64,000 nt of DNA, taken from Methylotenera_A aquatica (GTDB lineage: Bacteria; Pseudomonadota; Gammaproteobacteria; Burkholderiales; Methylophilaceae). A program made the position numbers and the translations under genes. The notes beneath the pieces were generated by a model. The model was not told the DNA's origin and made no database searches. It worked only from the letters and a program-made list of their open reading frames with translations. The stretch spans positions 372,001-436,000 of the forward strand of contig OZ271846.1 in NCBI GenBank assembly GCA_965601485.1, in the 5' to 3' direction. Shown piece by piece: positions 26,901-35,884 of the stretch; position 1 is the first letter of the stretch; each line of letters starts with the position of its first letter.

Positions 26901-27865
26901 TGCGTCCACCAGCCACTGTTGGCAAACCAGAGATAAAAGCGCAAGTGATTCACTTTATCAATAGGCCAATGCCCAGAAAAATGCAGTCTAAGACATCACG
27001 CGCCATGTTGGGTGTAGAAGACAGTAATATGATTCCTGTGATACGCAACCCGCTTAAAGTGACAGAAGAATCGGAAGCGGTGTTTTATTTTCCTGGTTGC
27101 GGTTCAGAACGTTTATTTTCAAATGTTGGTTTAGCCACACAAGCGATGTTGTATGAAGTTGGTGCAATCACCGTATTGCCGCCGGGTTATTTGTGTTGTG
27201 GCTACCCGCAAACATCCAGTGGTAATCACGATAAAGGCCAAGAAATTACCGCCGACAATCGCGTGTTATTCCATCGTGTCGCGAACACATTAAATTATCT
27301 GGATATCAAGACAGTTATCGTTTCTTGCGGTACCTGTATGGATCAGCTGCAAAAATACGAATTTGAGAAGATATTCCCAGGTTGCAGATTGTTGGATATT
27401 CACGAATATCTGATGGAAAAAGACATGCGCTTGCAAACGGTAACGGGTACGCGTTATATGTATCATGACCCTTGCCACAGCCCAATGAAAACCTATAAGC
27501 CAATGGAAGTGACCAATAAGCTAATGGGTCAAGAAGTGCAATTAAACGACCGTTGCTGCGGTGAAAGCGGTACCTTTGCGGCTGCGCGACCTGATATTGC
27601 CACGCAAGTTAAATTCCGCAAGCAAGAAGAGCTGGAAAAAGGCATGCATAAAATGGGCTTAACTGTTGGTAAGCCTGAAGAAAATGTCAAAATTTTAACT
27701 AGCTGCCCAAGCTGCCTGCAAGGCCTAGCGCGCTATGGTGACGATACGGGTATTGAAGCGGATTACATTGTGGTTGAAATGGCAAAACATATTCTGGGTG
27801 AAAACTGGATGGAAGAATATGTTGAGCGGGTGAATAACGGCGGGATTGAGAAAGTGTTATTGTAA
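23978..27865 (+). CDS. giant FAD-linked oxidase / Fe-S oxidoreductase (DUF3683 type)
   Basis: This 1295-residue protein joins several parts. An N-terminal DUF3683-like region (about 1-150) is followed by an FAD-binding domain of the vanillyl-alcohol-oxidase type (about 180-330, PRGGGTGYTGGAIPLTPLS), an FAD-oxidase C-terminal domain (to about 800, with HAGDGNVHTNIPV and GEHGIG), two 4Fe-4S motifs (CLRCGKCKPVC near 827 and CTVCHKCLNPCP near 889), and two CCG heterodisulfide-reductase-like domains (CCGYPQ near 1072, CCGESG near 1193). The layout resembles D-lactate or glycolate dehydrogenases with their Fe-S partner fused on. The substrate is unknown; electrons probably go to quinone. Confidence 0.88.
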   Translation: MNAPIPAKILQNEPAPAAARLREIPYNYTSFSDREIVIRFLGEEIWDILNELRGERKTGRSARMLFEVLGDLWVVSRNPYLQDDLLDNPKRRKALIDALYHRIKAIDERNVNGNNSGNEKVEKLVVAATNAVEKFDEDFRQTYDLRKKALAKYSKITRKDNIQFDGLARVSHVTDATDWRVEYPFVVLNPDTEIEIAALVKASIELGLTVIPRGGGTGYTGGAIPLTPLSVVINTEKLDRHTGVQMRTLPGVARQVATIECGAGVVTRRAMEAATEAGLEFACDPTSADASCIGGNVAVNAGGKKAVLWGTALDNLASYRMVTPDATWIEVERLDHNLGKIHDIAMARFKISRFDIDMKTQLGEPEIISIPGPSFRKVGLGKDVTDKFLSGLPGIQKEGCDGLITSATFILHRMPKYVRTIALEFFGNVSHAVPAIVEIKDYLDSTAKHTPAVIMAGLEHMDERYIKAVGYATKAARQQRPKMVLIADIASDDENAVGEVASAMVRMCNAKNGEGFIAVSAEARKKFWLDRARTAAIAKHTNAFKINEDVVIPLPKLGDYSDGIERINIELSIDNKLKLVDALEAFMQTELPLQADEDGNADAEMVHSKQLIALQLLRDLRAKWRLILNTLDEPVGVLGELGKPHTQYENVFRAVQSYDLRISWKRELKRPMAEIFAGREYQKILTRFDEIHKAVLKSRVFIALHMHAGDGNVHTNIPVNSDDYGMMKQAHDAVDRVMALAKGLNGVISGEHGIGITKMEYLDQATIDNFTAYKNKVDPNGHFNKGKLLAGSGLENAYTPSFGLLEQESIIMEQSAIGEIADDISDCLRCGKCKPVCTTHVPRANLLYSPRNKILGTSLLIEAFLYEEQTRRGISLKHFDEFNDVADHCTVCHKCLNPCPVDIDFGDVSIKMRNFLREQGKKQFNPGTAAGMLFLNAKDPATIKFLRTTMIGWGFKAQNIAHTLSKKFGLLKDKLRPPATVGKPEIKAQVIHFINRPMPRKMQSKTSRAMLGVEDSNMIPVIRNPLKVTEESEAVFYFPGCGSERLFSNVGLATQAMLYEVGAITVLPPGYLCCGYPQTSSGNHDKGQEITADNRVLFHRVANTLNYLDIKTVIVSCGTCMDQLQKYEFEKIFPGCRLLDIHEYLMEKDMRLQTVTGTRYMYHDPCHSPMKTYKPMEVTNKLMGQEVQLNDRCCGESGTFAAARPDIATQVKFRKQEELEKGMHKMGLTVGKPEENVKILTSCPSCLQGLARYGDDTGIEADYIVVEMAKHILGENWMEEYVERVNNGGIEKVLL

Positions 27866-28077
27866 ATTTGGTAAGTAGGTTGAGAAAATTGGCTTGTTTG
27901 CTTGCCCTTTCTCAAATTATCGATGATCGCCTTGCAATCCTTTTTTTGCAAATCTGTGGTTTTAATCCATCAAAATGCAAAGTAGCAGGCCGTGTAATCC
28001 CAAAGCTTACTAAGTCTTATGGTGTTTAAGTCTCAAGTGCATATTTAAGCGCCAAATTTTTCTAGTAAAATCATGCC

Positions 28078-30015
28078 ATGAAAAAATTTTACGCAACAAT
28101 TACTCTGTTGCTATTTTTTTGCCAAATGCAGGCAATACAGGCCGCTACGCTTGTGGGTTGGGCAGAGATGTCTATGCACACTTACGCGCAGGGGCCAACG
28201 GCTGGGCAGTTTAACGTTAGTGCTGATGTCTCTAGTAACAAGCAGGTGGTGCAAGGTTTTTCGGCAGTTTTGCAATCGAGTGCCGAAAACAATTTTTATT
28301 TTTTGACTGATAATGGTTTTGGTGAAAAGAGTAATTCAGCCGATGCATTGCTTAGGCTGTATGAAGTGCATGTTGTCTTTAATGACTCCAGTACTAAAAA
28401 AGATGCCGTCACGCCGCTGCGTTTTATCAATATCAAAGATTCTGATAAAAAGTTAACTTTTAAAATACAAGCCGATTATAGCCATTATTATGATGTGCCG
28501 CGTAATCCTATTGTTGATATCGATATTAGCGAAAACAGATGGTTAACAGGTGCGGATATTGACCCAGAATCAGTGCGCATCGATAAAAATGGATATTTGT
28601 GGCTGGGCGATGAGTTTGGGCCATTTTTACTTAAGATAGATTCAACTGGAAAGGTGTTGCGGTCAGAAATACCGTTGCCAGACGTCACATCGCCAGACAA
28701 TCCAAATATCATTAACCTTAAGCCAAATTTGCCTTCTAGTGGCGGTTTTGAAGGCATGGCGATTAATCCGTCTGGTGATTTGTTGTACCCAATGCTTGAG
28801 GCGAAGGTAGAAGGTGATGCTGAAAAGACCTTAAGAATTTATCAGTTTGATGTCAATGCCGAGCGATACACCGATGTGATTTTTCACTATAGGTTAGATG
28901 CGCAAGCAAGCAATATTGGTGATTTTATTGCAGTTAATGACCATGAGTTTTTGGTGCTAGAGCGAAATGCAGCCACAAAATTAGAAGATAAACCATTTAA
29001 AAAAGTCTACTTGATTGATATTAATCAGATTGATGACAAGCAGTTTGTGCAAAAGCGTGAGTTGGTTGATTTAATGCAGTTGCAAGACCCGAATGATTTA
29101 AATAAAGATGGTCAATTGACTTATGCATTTGCGTATTCGCATATTGAAAACTTATTGATTCTGGACAAAAGTACTTTGATGCTTGCTAACGATAATAACT
29201 ATGCTGGGCGTACTTATTTTATTAAAATTAAAATGGATAACGACTTGAATTTTTCCAGCTTTAATCAACCCAGTCTTAATAAAAGCGACTGGATAGAGAG
29301 TAAACCACAGCCATTTGGATTTAATTTTGGTGACCATAGTTTTTTTGGGTGGATGACAGTATTGCTTTACTTTGTAGCCAGTATGCGAACAGGCTACAAG
29401 TCTAAATTAACCATAAGAGATAAAGAAAGTTGCTATTTTTGGTTGAGTTTAACCGCTTTATTAGTATTTTTTGGCTTAAACAAGCAGCTAGATTTACAGT
29501 CAGATTTAACCGATTGGTTACGTACTTTGTCAAAAGCACATGGCTGGTACGATCAGCGCAGAGGAGTTCAGCTATTATTTATATCAGTAATGGGGTTGGC
29601 TATTCCAATCTTGCTTATTTCTTTGCGATTATTTTTGTACCACTCATGGCAGCATTATAAAATAACTTGGGTGGGCATTGTGTTGCTGTCGATTTTTGTC
29701 ATGGTGCGGGCGGCATCGTTTCATCATGTTGATCTTATTTTTTACCAAACCATTGGCAGTATTCGCTATTATCAACTATTAGAAATGCTGGCAATTAGCT
29801 TAATTATTGTAGGCACTTTTTTTGAGAATAAAAAAATCCTTCCAACGATTAAATCAAAAATGGATGCAAATAATATTGTGTATATTAAAGCGAAAGGCGA
29901 TTTGGTCAATTGCCCCAGTTGTGGCAAAAAGCCCTTGGCAGAAACCAAACATGGTCGTGTATTCAAGTGCAAATCTTGCCGACATATTTACGAAACTCGT
30001 GTTTCAGACGATTAA
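28078..30015 (+). CDS. phytase-like esterase domain fused to membrane helices and a zinc ribbon
   Basis: The 645-residue product has a signal peptide (1-22) and a phytase-like/esterase-like beta-propeller domain (about 25-405), with FYFLTDNGFGEKSNS and GFEGMAINPSGDLLYPMLE as family stretches. Five membrane helices follow (about 418-440, 450-468, 497-525, 533-552, 565-582), and a C-terminal CPSCG-x19-CKSC zinc ribbon (about 612-637). The propeller would be periplasmic, while the ribbon should be cytoplasmic given the helix count. The phytase-like domain is known; this three-part fusion is unusual to me. Function is unknown. Confidence 0.75.
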   Translation: MKKFYATITLLLFFCQMQAIQAATLVGWAEMSMHTYAQGPTAGQFNVSADVSSNKQVVQGFSAVLQSSAENNFYFLTDNGFGEKSNSADALLRLYEVHVVFNDSSTKKDAVTPLRFINIKDSDKKLTFKIQADYSHYYDVPRNPIVDIDISENRWLTGADIDPESVRIDKNGYLWLGDEFGPFLLKIDSTGKVLRSEIPLPDVTSPDNPNIINLKPNLPSSGGFEGMAINPSGDLLYPMLEAKVEGDAEKTLRIYQFDVNAERYTDVIFHYRLDAQASNIGDFIAVNDHEFLVLERNAATKLEDKPFKKVYLIDINQIDDKQFVQKRELVDLMQLQDPNDLNKDGQLTYAFAYSHIENLLILDKSTLMLANDNNYAGRTYFIKIKMDNDLNFSSFNQPSLNKSDWIESKPQPFGFNFGDHSFFGWMTVLLYFVASMRTGYKSKLTIRDKESCYFWLSLTALLVFFGLNKQLDLQSDLTDWLRTLSKAHGWYDQRRGVQLLFISVMGLAIPILLISLRLFLYHSWQHYKITWVGIVLLSIFVMVRAASFHHVDLIFYQTIGSIRYYQLLEMLAISLIIVGTFFENKKILPTIKSKMDANNIVYIKAKGDLVNCPSCGKKPLAETKHGRVFKCKSCRHIYETRVSDD

Positions 30016-30034
30016 ATATTTCAGCCTAATTTAA

Positions 30035-31063
30035 GTGATTAACATTGTGAATTTATACCCGCTTGCAAAACCATTTTTATTTCAATTAGATGCTGAAAAA
30101 GCGCATGACATCACGCTGAAAAGTTTGAAATGGGCTGAAAAATTAGGTGCCTTAAATGTGTATCCTAAGCCGCCTGTTTGTGCGCCACGCCAAATCATGG
30201 GAATTACTTTTCCTAATTCGGTAGGCTTAGCGGCGGGCTTAGATAAAAATGGCGCTGTGATTGACGGCATTGCTAAGCTGGGATTTGGCTTTATTGAAAT
30301 AGGCACGGTAACGCCACGTGCTCAACCTGGTAATGCTAAGCCGCGCTTGTTTAGAGTTAAAGAAGCGCAAGGCATTATTAACCGCTTTGGTTTTAATAAT
30401 TTGGGCGTGGATAATCTGGTTGAGAATGTAAAAACAGCGCAGTATAAGGGCGTGCTTGGCATTAATATTGGCAAAAACTTTGATACACCCATTGAAAACG
30501 CGACTGATGATTATTTAATTGGCATGCGTAAAGTGTATGCCTATGCGAGCTATATCACGGTGAATATTTCTTCCCCAAACACTAAAAATTTACGTGCCTT
30601 GCAAGAGAAAGAAGCTTTATCCAGTTTGTTAGCCAACCTAAAGCTAGAGCAAATTAAATTAGCACAGCAACATGGTAAATATGTGCCAATTACATTAAAA
30701 ATTGCACCCGATTTAACGCAAGACCAAGTGACTGAAATTGCTGATTTACTTATGCAGCATCAAATAGATGGCGTGATTGCAACCAACACTACTTTAAGCC
30801 GTGACGCGATAAAAGGAATGCAAAATAGTGAAGAAACTGGAGGCTTATCCGGTACGCCAGTGCGCAATCAATCTACTATCGTTATTCAACAGCTTTCAAA
30901 CCAGTTGCAAGGTGCGCTACCAATTATAGGCGTTGGCGGCATTTTGAGTGGCGCAGACGCGGTTGAAAAAGTTGCTTCTGGTGCTAGTTTAATACAGATT
31001 TACAGCGGCTTAATATATAAAGGCCCTGAGTTGGTTCACGATATTTGCAAAATTTTAAGATAG
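30035..31063 (+). CDS. pyrD: dihydroorotate dehydrogenase (quinone), class 2
   Basis: PyrD oxidises dihydroorotate to orotate in pyrimidine synthesis and passes electrons to quinone at the membrane. The 342-residue protein has the N-terminal amphipathic quinone-site helices (LAKPFLFQLDAEKAHD), FMN-binding GLAAGLDKNG, GFGFIEIGTVTP and RFGFNNLG, the catalytic serine in VNISSPNTKNLR, and IGVGGILSG near the end. GTG is used as start at 30035; a second GTG four codons later is also possible. It begins 19 bases after the phytase-like fusion gene. Confidence 0.96.
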   Translation: MINIVNLYPLAKPFLFQLDAEKAHDITLKSLKWAEKLGALNVYPKPPVCAPRQIMGITFPNSVGLAAGLDKNGAVIDGIAKLGFGFIEIGTVTPRAQPGNAKPRLFRVKEAQGIINRFGFNNLGVDNLVENVKTAQYKGVLGINIGKNFDTPIENATDDYLIGMRKVYAYASYITVNISSPNTKNLRALQEKEALSSLLANLKLEQIKLAQQHGKYVPITLKIAPDLTQDQVTEIADLLMQHQIDGVIATNTTLSRDAIKGMQNSEETGGLSGTPVRNQSTIVIQQLSNQLQGALPIIGVGGILSGADAVEKVASGASLIQIYSGLIYKGPELVHDICKILR

Positions 31064-31076
31064 TGTTTGTTTTGCA

Positions 31077-31688
31077 ATGAGTTTTCATACTCTATACTCT
31101 TACCGCCGCTGCCCTTACGCGATGCGGGCGCGCATGGCGCTTAAATATGCAGGCATTGCGCTTGAAATTCGTGAAATAGAATTAAAAAACAAGCCTGCTC
31201 ATATGATTAAAGTGTCACCTAAAGCAACAGTGCCGGTGCTGGTTTTGTCCGATGGCACAGTGCTAGAACAAAGTTTGGAAATTATGTTTTGGGCTTTGCA
31301 GCAGCAGGATAAAGATGATTGGCTGATTGCCGATAGTGAATTAACACAGCAGCTGATCGCTGAAAATGACATTATTTTTAAGCAGGCCTTAGATAAGTAC
31401 AAATATGCAATTCGTTTTCCTGAGCAGTCGGCAGAAGTGTACAGGAAGCAAGGTGAGGTATTTTTACAGAGGCTGGAAATTTTACTGATTCAGTCGCAAT
31501 ATTTATTGAGCAGTCAAATCAGCTTAGCCGATATCGCTATTTTTCCCTTTATTCGCCAGTTTTCAGGCGTAGATACGATTTGGTTTGAAGCTGCGCCATA
31601 TCCAAAATTAAAGATTTGGTTAAAGACGTTGATTGAATCTGAATTATTTACCAACATCATGCAAAAGCAGCCAGCTTACATTGCGTAA
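31077..31688 (+). CDS. glutathione S-transferase-like protein
   Basis: The 203-residue protein has an N-terminal thioredoxin-like GST domain (about 1-77, YSYRRCPYAMRARMAL, with CPYA as the catalytic region, and VPVLVLSDGTVLEQSLEI for glutathione binding) and an all-helical C-terminal domain. The CPYA motif suggests a glutaredoxin-like or omega-type class. Substrate is unknown. It starts 13 bases after pyrD. Confidence 0.85.
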   Translation: MSFHTLYSYRRCPYAMRARMALKYAGIALEIREIELKNKPAHMIKVSPKATVPVLVLSDGTVLEQSLEIMFWALQQQDKDDWLIADSELTQQLIAENDIIFKQALDKYKYAIRFPEQSAEVYRKQGEVFLQRLEILLIQSQYLLSSQISLADIAIFPFIRQFSGVDTIWFEAAPYPKLKIWLKTLIESELFTNIMQKQPAYIA

Positions 31689-31700
31689 ACAGGCTGCTTT
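31664..31700. terminator. probable terminator between GST and clpA
   Basis: AAAGCAGCC and GGCTGCTTT make a 9-bp stem with a 19-base loop spanning the end of the GST gene. It sits between convergent genes and would work in either direction, though the loop is long. Confidence 0.5.
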
Positions 31701-31716
31701 ATATGCGCGTTTTAAA

Positions 31717-33996
31717 CTATTCCGCTGTGGCTAACGAGTGCACTGATGCATGTTTGTCTTGTGAAAAAACCAGTTTAACTTGGTCTTTATCATCAATATC
31801 CACATGCACTCCACCACCGTTTGCCAATTTGCCAAACAGTAATTCATCGGCCAAGGCTTTACGAATCGTGTCTTGAATCAAACGCGCCATCGGGCGCGCA
31901 CCCATTTGTGGGTCAAAACCTTTTTTGCCTAAATAAGCTTTTAATTCATCACTAAACGTTACATCCACTTTTTTCTCATGTAATTGGTCTTCTAATTGCA
32001 TCAAGAATTTATCCACCACGCGGATGATAATATCTTGCGTCAAGCTACCGAATGAAACAGTAGCATCTAAACGATTGCGGAATTCTGGTGAGAATAAGCG
32101 TTTAATATCGGCCGCTTCATCACCCGCTTCTTTAGAGTTGGTGAAACCAATGCTGGATTTTGATAAGTTCTCAGCACCTGCGTTGGTGGTCATGATGATC
32201 GTCACGTTGCGGAAATCTGCTTTACGGCCATTATTGTCAGTCAAGGTACCATGATCCATCACTTGCAACAAAATATTGAAAATATCCGAATGCGCTTTTT
32301 CAATCTCATCCAATAACAACACACTGTAAGGCTGTTTGGTAATCGCTTCGGTCATCAAACCGCCTTGCTCAAACCCTACATATCCAGGGGGCGCGCCAAT
32401 TAAGCGTGAAACTGCATGGCGTTCCATATATTCACTCATATCAAAGCGAATCAATTCAACGCCCATAATGTAGGCCAATTGCTTGGCAACTTCCGTTTTA
32501 CCCACACCAGTAGGGCCGCTAAATAAGAAGCTACCGATTGGCTTGTTATTGGCACCTAAGCCACTGCGCGCCATTTTAACGGCGGATGTCAACGCTTCAA
32601 TGGCTTTGTCTTGACCAAATACTACTGCTTTTAAATCGCGCTCTAATGTTTTAAGCGCATTGCGGTCATCGCTTGAGATATTTTTAGGTGGAATGCGCGC
32701 AATTTTAGCCACAATATCTTCAATCTCTTTATTGCCAATGACTTTTTTCTGTTTATTTTTAGGCAAGATGCGTTGCGCTGCACCAGCTTCATCAATCACA
32801 TCAATCGCTTTATCAGGTAAATGGCGGTCATTAATGTATTTAGCTGCAAGCTCTGCAGCCGTGGTTAATGCACTGGAACTATATTTCACATGATGATGCT
32901 CTTCAAAACGTGATTTTAGGCCCTTTAAAATCTCAATGGTTTCGGCAATACTTGGCTCTACCACATCCACTTTTTGAAAGCGGCGAGATAGAGCATGGTC
33001 TTTTTCAAAAATACCGCGATATTCTTGATAAGTCGTTGCGCCAATGCATTTAAGCGTACCGTTTGATAGAGCGGGTTTTAATAAGTTAGACGCGTCCAAA
33101 GTACCGCCACTGGCTGAGCCTGCGCCAATTAAGGTATGGATTTCATCAATAAATAAGATCGCCTCTGGCTTTTCGGCAAGCTGCTTCATCACTGCTTTTA
33201 AGCGTTGCTCAAAATCGCCACGGTATTTGGTGCCAGCCAACAATGCGCCCATATCCAATGAGTAAACCGTTGCATTGGCCAATACTTCTGGAATTTCTTT
33301 TTCCACAATACGACGTGCTAAACCTTCAGCGATTGCCGTTTTACCAACACCCGCTTCGCCCACCAATAGTGGGTTATTTTTGCGGCGGCGGCATAATGTT
33401 TGAATCACGCGCTCAATTTCTGGTCCACGACCAATCAGCGGGTCAATTTTGCCTGTTAAAACTTGCGCATTTAAATTAAGTGTAAAGTTTTCTAACGCGC
33501 CATTTGGTGCAGCTTCGGCTTCAGATTCGGTTTCAGCACCTTCCGGTTTTGCATCACCTTCTGGAACTTTAGCAACGCCGTGTGAAATAAAATTCACCAC
33601 ATCTAGGCGAGTAATACCTTGTTGATGCAAGAAAAACACAGCGTGAGAATCTTTTTCGCCAAAAATAGCCACCAGCACATTAGCGCCAGTCACTTCTTTT
33701 TTGCCACTAGATTGAACATGCAACATGGCGCGCTGTATGACGCGCTGAAAGCCTAAAGTTGGTTGTGTATCAACCTCTTCGGTACCGCTTACGGTAGGTG
33801 TGTGTTCTTCAATATAATGATTAAGCTCGGTACGGAGTACCTCAAACTTAGCTCCACAAGCGCGTAATACTTCTGCCGCCGTTGGGTTATCAATCATCGC
33901 CAATAGCAAATGCTCAACCGTAATGAGCTCATGACGCTTTTGTCTTGCGTCCATAAATGCCATGTGCAAACTGACTTCAAGTTCTTGCGCGATCAT
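31717..33996 (-). CDS. clpA: ATP-dependent Clp protease ATP-binding subunit ClpA
   Basis: ClpA unfolds substrates and feeds them to ClpP. The 759-residue protein has the two N-domain repeats (1-145), AAA+ domain 1 with Walker A GEAGVGKT (213-220) and DEIHTLIGAG, and AAA+ domain 2 with GPTGVGKT (about 490) and LDEIEKAHSDIFN, and the C-terminal D2-small domain. The family length is about 758. It is downstream of clpS on the same strand, the standard arrangement. Confidence 0.97.
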   Translation of the reverse strand: MIAQELEVSLHMAFMDARQKRHELITVEHLLLAMIDNPTAAEVLRACGAKFEVLRTELNHYIEEHTPTVSGTEEVDTQPTLGFQRVIQRAMLHVQSSGKKEVTGANVLVAIFGEKDSHAVFFLHQQGITRLDVVNFISHGVAKVPEGDAKPEGAETESEAEAAPNGALENFTLNLNAQVLTGKIDPLIGRGPEIERVIQTLCRRRKNNPLLVGEAGVGKTAIAEGLARRIVEKEIPEVLANATVYSLDMGALLAGTKYRGDFEQRLKAVMKQLAEKPEAILFIDEIHTLIGAGSASGGTLDASNLLKPALSNGTLKCIGATTYQEYRGIFEKDHALSRRFQKVDVVEPSIAETIEILKGLKSRFEEHHHVKYSSSALTTAAELAAKYINDRHLPDKAIDVIDEAGAAQRILPKNKQKKVIGNKEIEDIVAKIARIPPKNISSDDRNALKTLERDLKAVVFGQDKAIEALTSAVKMARSGLGANNKPIGSFLFSGPTGVGKTEVAKQLAYIMGVELIRFDMSEYMERHAVSRLIGAPPGYVGFEQGGLMTEAITKQPYSVLLLDEIEKAHSDIFNILLQVMDHGTLTDNNGRKADFRNVTIIMTTNAGAENLSKSSIGFTNSKEAGDEAADIKRLFSPEFRNRLDATVSFGSLTQDIIIRVVDKFLMQLEDQLHEKKVDVTFSDELKAYLGKKGFDPQMGARPMARLIQDTIRKALADELLFGKLANGGGVHVDIDDKDQVKLVFSQDKHASVHSLATAE

Positions 33997-34089
33997 TTTG
34001 TACCAACTTTCATTTACTGTTTACATTTACTTCCAGCATCTGCTGGTACTTTTTTGGCCAACCAAAGCTGGATTTTAAATAGCGCCGGC

Positions 34090-34401
34090 TTAGGCTGGCT
34101 CTGTTACGCACTGCAAAGGATGCTGCGATTCTTTAGCATGCATTAACACTTGTTTCATTTTGGTTTTCGCGATGTCTTGCGGGTAAACACCACACACCCC
34201 CATTCCCTCAGTGTGAACTTTGAGCATAATTTGCGTTGCTTGTTCACGACTTTTGTTAAAAAAACGTTCAATAGTCTCTATAACAAACTCCATTGGTGTG
34301 TAGTCATCATTTAACAATAACACTTTAAACATCGCGGGTAACTTAGGTTTAACCACGTTGGGTTTAATTGCTAGGTCTTGATTTGGGGTTATATTAGCCA
34401 T
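34090..34401 (-). CDS. clpS: ClpS adaptor for N-end-rule substrates
   Basis: ClpS binds N-terminal bulky residues of degrons and delivers them to ClpAP. The 103-residue protein has a flexible N-terminus, then VLLLNDDYTPMEFVIE (the substrate-binding NDDYT motif), and the MLKVHTEGMGVCGVYPQDIA region. clpA begins 93 bases downstream. Confidence 0.96.
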   Translation of the reverse strand: MANITPNQDLAIKPNVVKPKLPAMFKVLLLNDDYTPMEFVIETIERFFNKSREQATQIMLKVHTEGMGVCGVYPQDIAKTKMKQVLMHAKESQHPLQCVTEPA

Positions 34402-34519
34402 TTGCTGCTTTGTAAAAAGTCTTATTTTGTTAAATACTTAATTGTATTTTGAGCCGACTACAAAAAATTTCAAGCCTAATTTGAGTAGGGCTATTTATTT
34501 GATGTGAATTAGAGATGAT

Positions 34520-35791
34520 TTAAGGGAATATTTTGACGCTTTTAACGATTCTATCTTGGGTTTGCATAATTTCAATCGTATGATTGTTGATTCTAAAGCT
34601 GGTACTTGGTTCTGGAATATCTTCAAAATGTTCAAGAATCAAACCATTTAGCGTTCGTGGGCCATCAAGTGGAAAGTTAAGATTGAGTTTTTTGTTTAAA
34701 TCGCGCAGTGCGCTACTGCCATCCACTAGCCAGCTACCATCACTTTCTTTGCGATAGCTCCCAACGCGACTGGGTGATTGCGTTGTAAAGTCGCCAATCA
34801 CTTCTTCTAAAATATCCTCTAGCGTGACTAGGCCTTTAAATTCCCCATACTCATCGACTACCAAAGCAATGCGCTCTTGGTGTTCTTGAAACTGTTGAAT
34901 TTGTGTATAAAGCGGTGTACCAGACGGCACAAAATATGGCTCGCTGATAATATCGCGCAAAGCTTCTTTGCTAATTTCGGCATCTTGCTGATAACTGCGT
35001 AGTTGGTTAATTACTTTGCGCACATGGATAATGCCGAAAATTTCTTCATTATCGCCTTCGCGCGCAGGCAAGCGGGTGTGATGGCTGTTTGAAATGCGCT
35101 GTAAAATATCGTCAATTGGCGCGTCAAAATCAATTACTTCAACTTGCGTATGCGCAGTCATTACGTCATCGACGGAAATTTTCTCTAGGTCAAACAAGTT
35201 AAGCAAAATGGTACGGTGCTTTTTCGGCATAAAGTGGCCTGCATCCGTCACTATACTGCGTAACTCATCCATCGTTAGCGATTGTGTATTCTCGCTAAAA
35301 TTAATGTTTACCCTGAATAATTTAAGTAGGCCTTCAACAAATAAATTGATAAACCAAACGGCTGGGTAAAGTATTTTTAGTATTGGATAAAGCACATAGC
35401 TAGACAAAATGCCTAGTTTTTCTGGGTAGGCGGCGGCAATGACTTTTGGTGTAATTTCACCAAACACCAAAATCGCAAAAGTAACTAATAAGGTGCCAAT
35501 CATCAGCACCCACTCGCCTTCACCAAAAAGCTCTACGGTGATGACGGTCACTAATGTCGCTGATGCTGCGTTGGAAAAGTTATTGCACAGCAAAATAACG
35601 CCAAGTAATTTATCGGTTTTAGATAAAAGCGAGCTGGCTAAGCGCGCGCCTCGATTACCTTCTTTAACCAAATGCCTTAACCGATAACGGTTAAGCGACA
35701 TTAAGCTTGTTTCAGCGATTGAGAAAAATGCAGCAATTAGAAGCAGAAAGGCTAAGATGCCTAACTGTAGTAAAATCGGAATATTATCCAA
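34520..35791 (-). CDS. CNNM/HlyC/CorC-type transporter with CBS pair
   Basis: The 423-residue protein has an N-terminal DUF21 membrane domain (about 1-180, three or four helices, with SLMSLNRYRLRHLVKEG), a tandem CBS pair (about 200-325, including FGIIHVRKVIN and VDEYGEFKGLVTLEDILEE), and a C-terminal CorC/HlyC domain. The family is linked to magnesium and cobalt efflux; this length matches YfjD-like members. No obvious operon partners, and it lies between clpS and secF on the same strand. Confidence 0.9.
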   Translation of the reverse strand: MDNIPILLQLGILAFLLLIAAFFSIAETSLMSLNRYRLRHLVKEGNRGARLASSLLSKTDKLLGVILLCNNFSNAASATLVTVITVELFGEGEWVLMIGTLLVTFAILVFGEITPKVIAAAYPEKLGILSSYVLYPILKILYPAVWFINLFVEGLLKLFRVNINFSENTQSLTMDELRSIVTDAGHFMPKKHRTILLNLFDLEKISVDDVMTAHTQVEVIDFDAPIDDILQRISNSHHTRLPAREGDNEEIFGIIHVRKVINQLRSYQQDAEISKEALRDIISEPYFVPSGTPLYTQIQQFQEHQERIALVVDEYGEFKGLVTLEDILEEVIGDFTTQSPSRVGSYRKESDGSWLVDGSSALRDLNKKLNLNFPLDGPRTLNGLILEHFEDIPEPSTSFRINNHTIEIMQTQDRIVKSVKIFP

Positions 35792-35884
35792 GTAGTGTTA
35801 AACCTAAAATAAAGAAGTACGCAGTGTACCTGTTTATTTATTTAATAATCAAGTAGTTAAGTTATTAATTTTTGTGTTTTACAG

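Noticed and set aside
27866..28077. Gene in the gap before the phytase-like fusion
   Set aside because: No open frame or RNA motif was convincing in this 212-base region.
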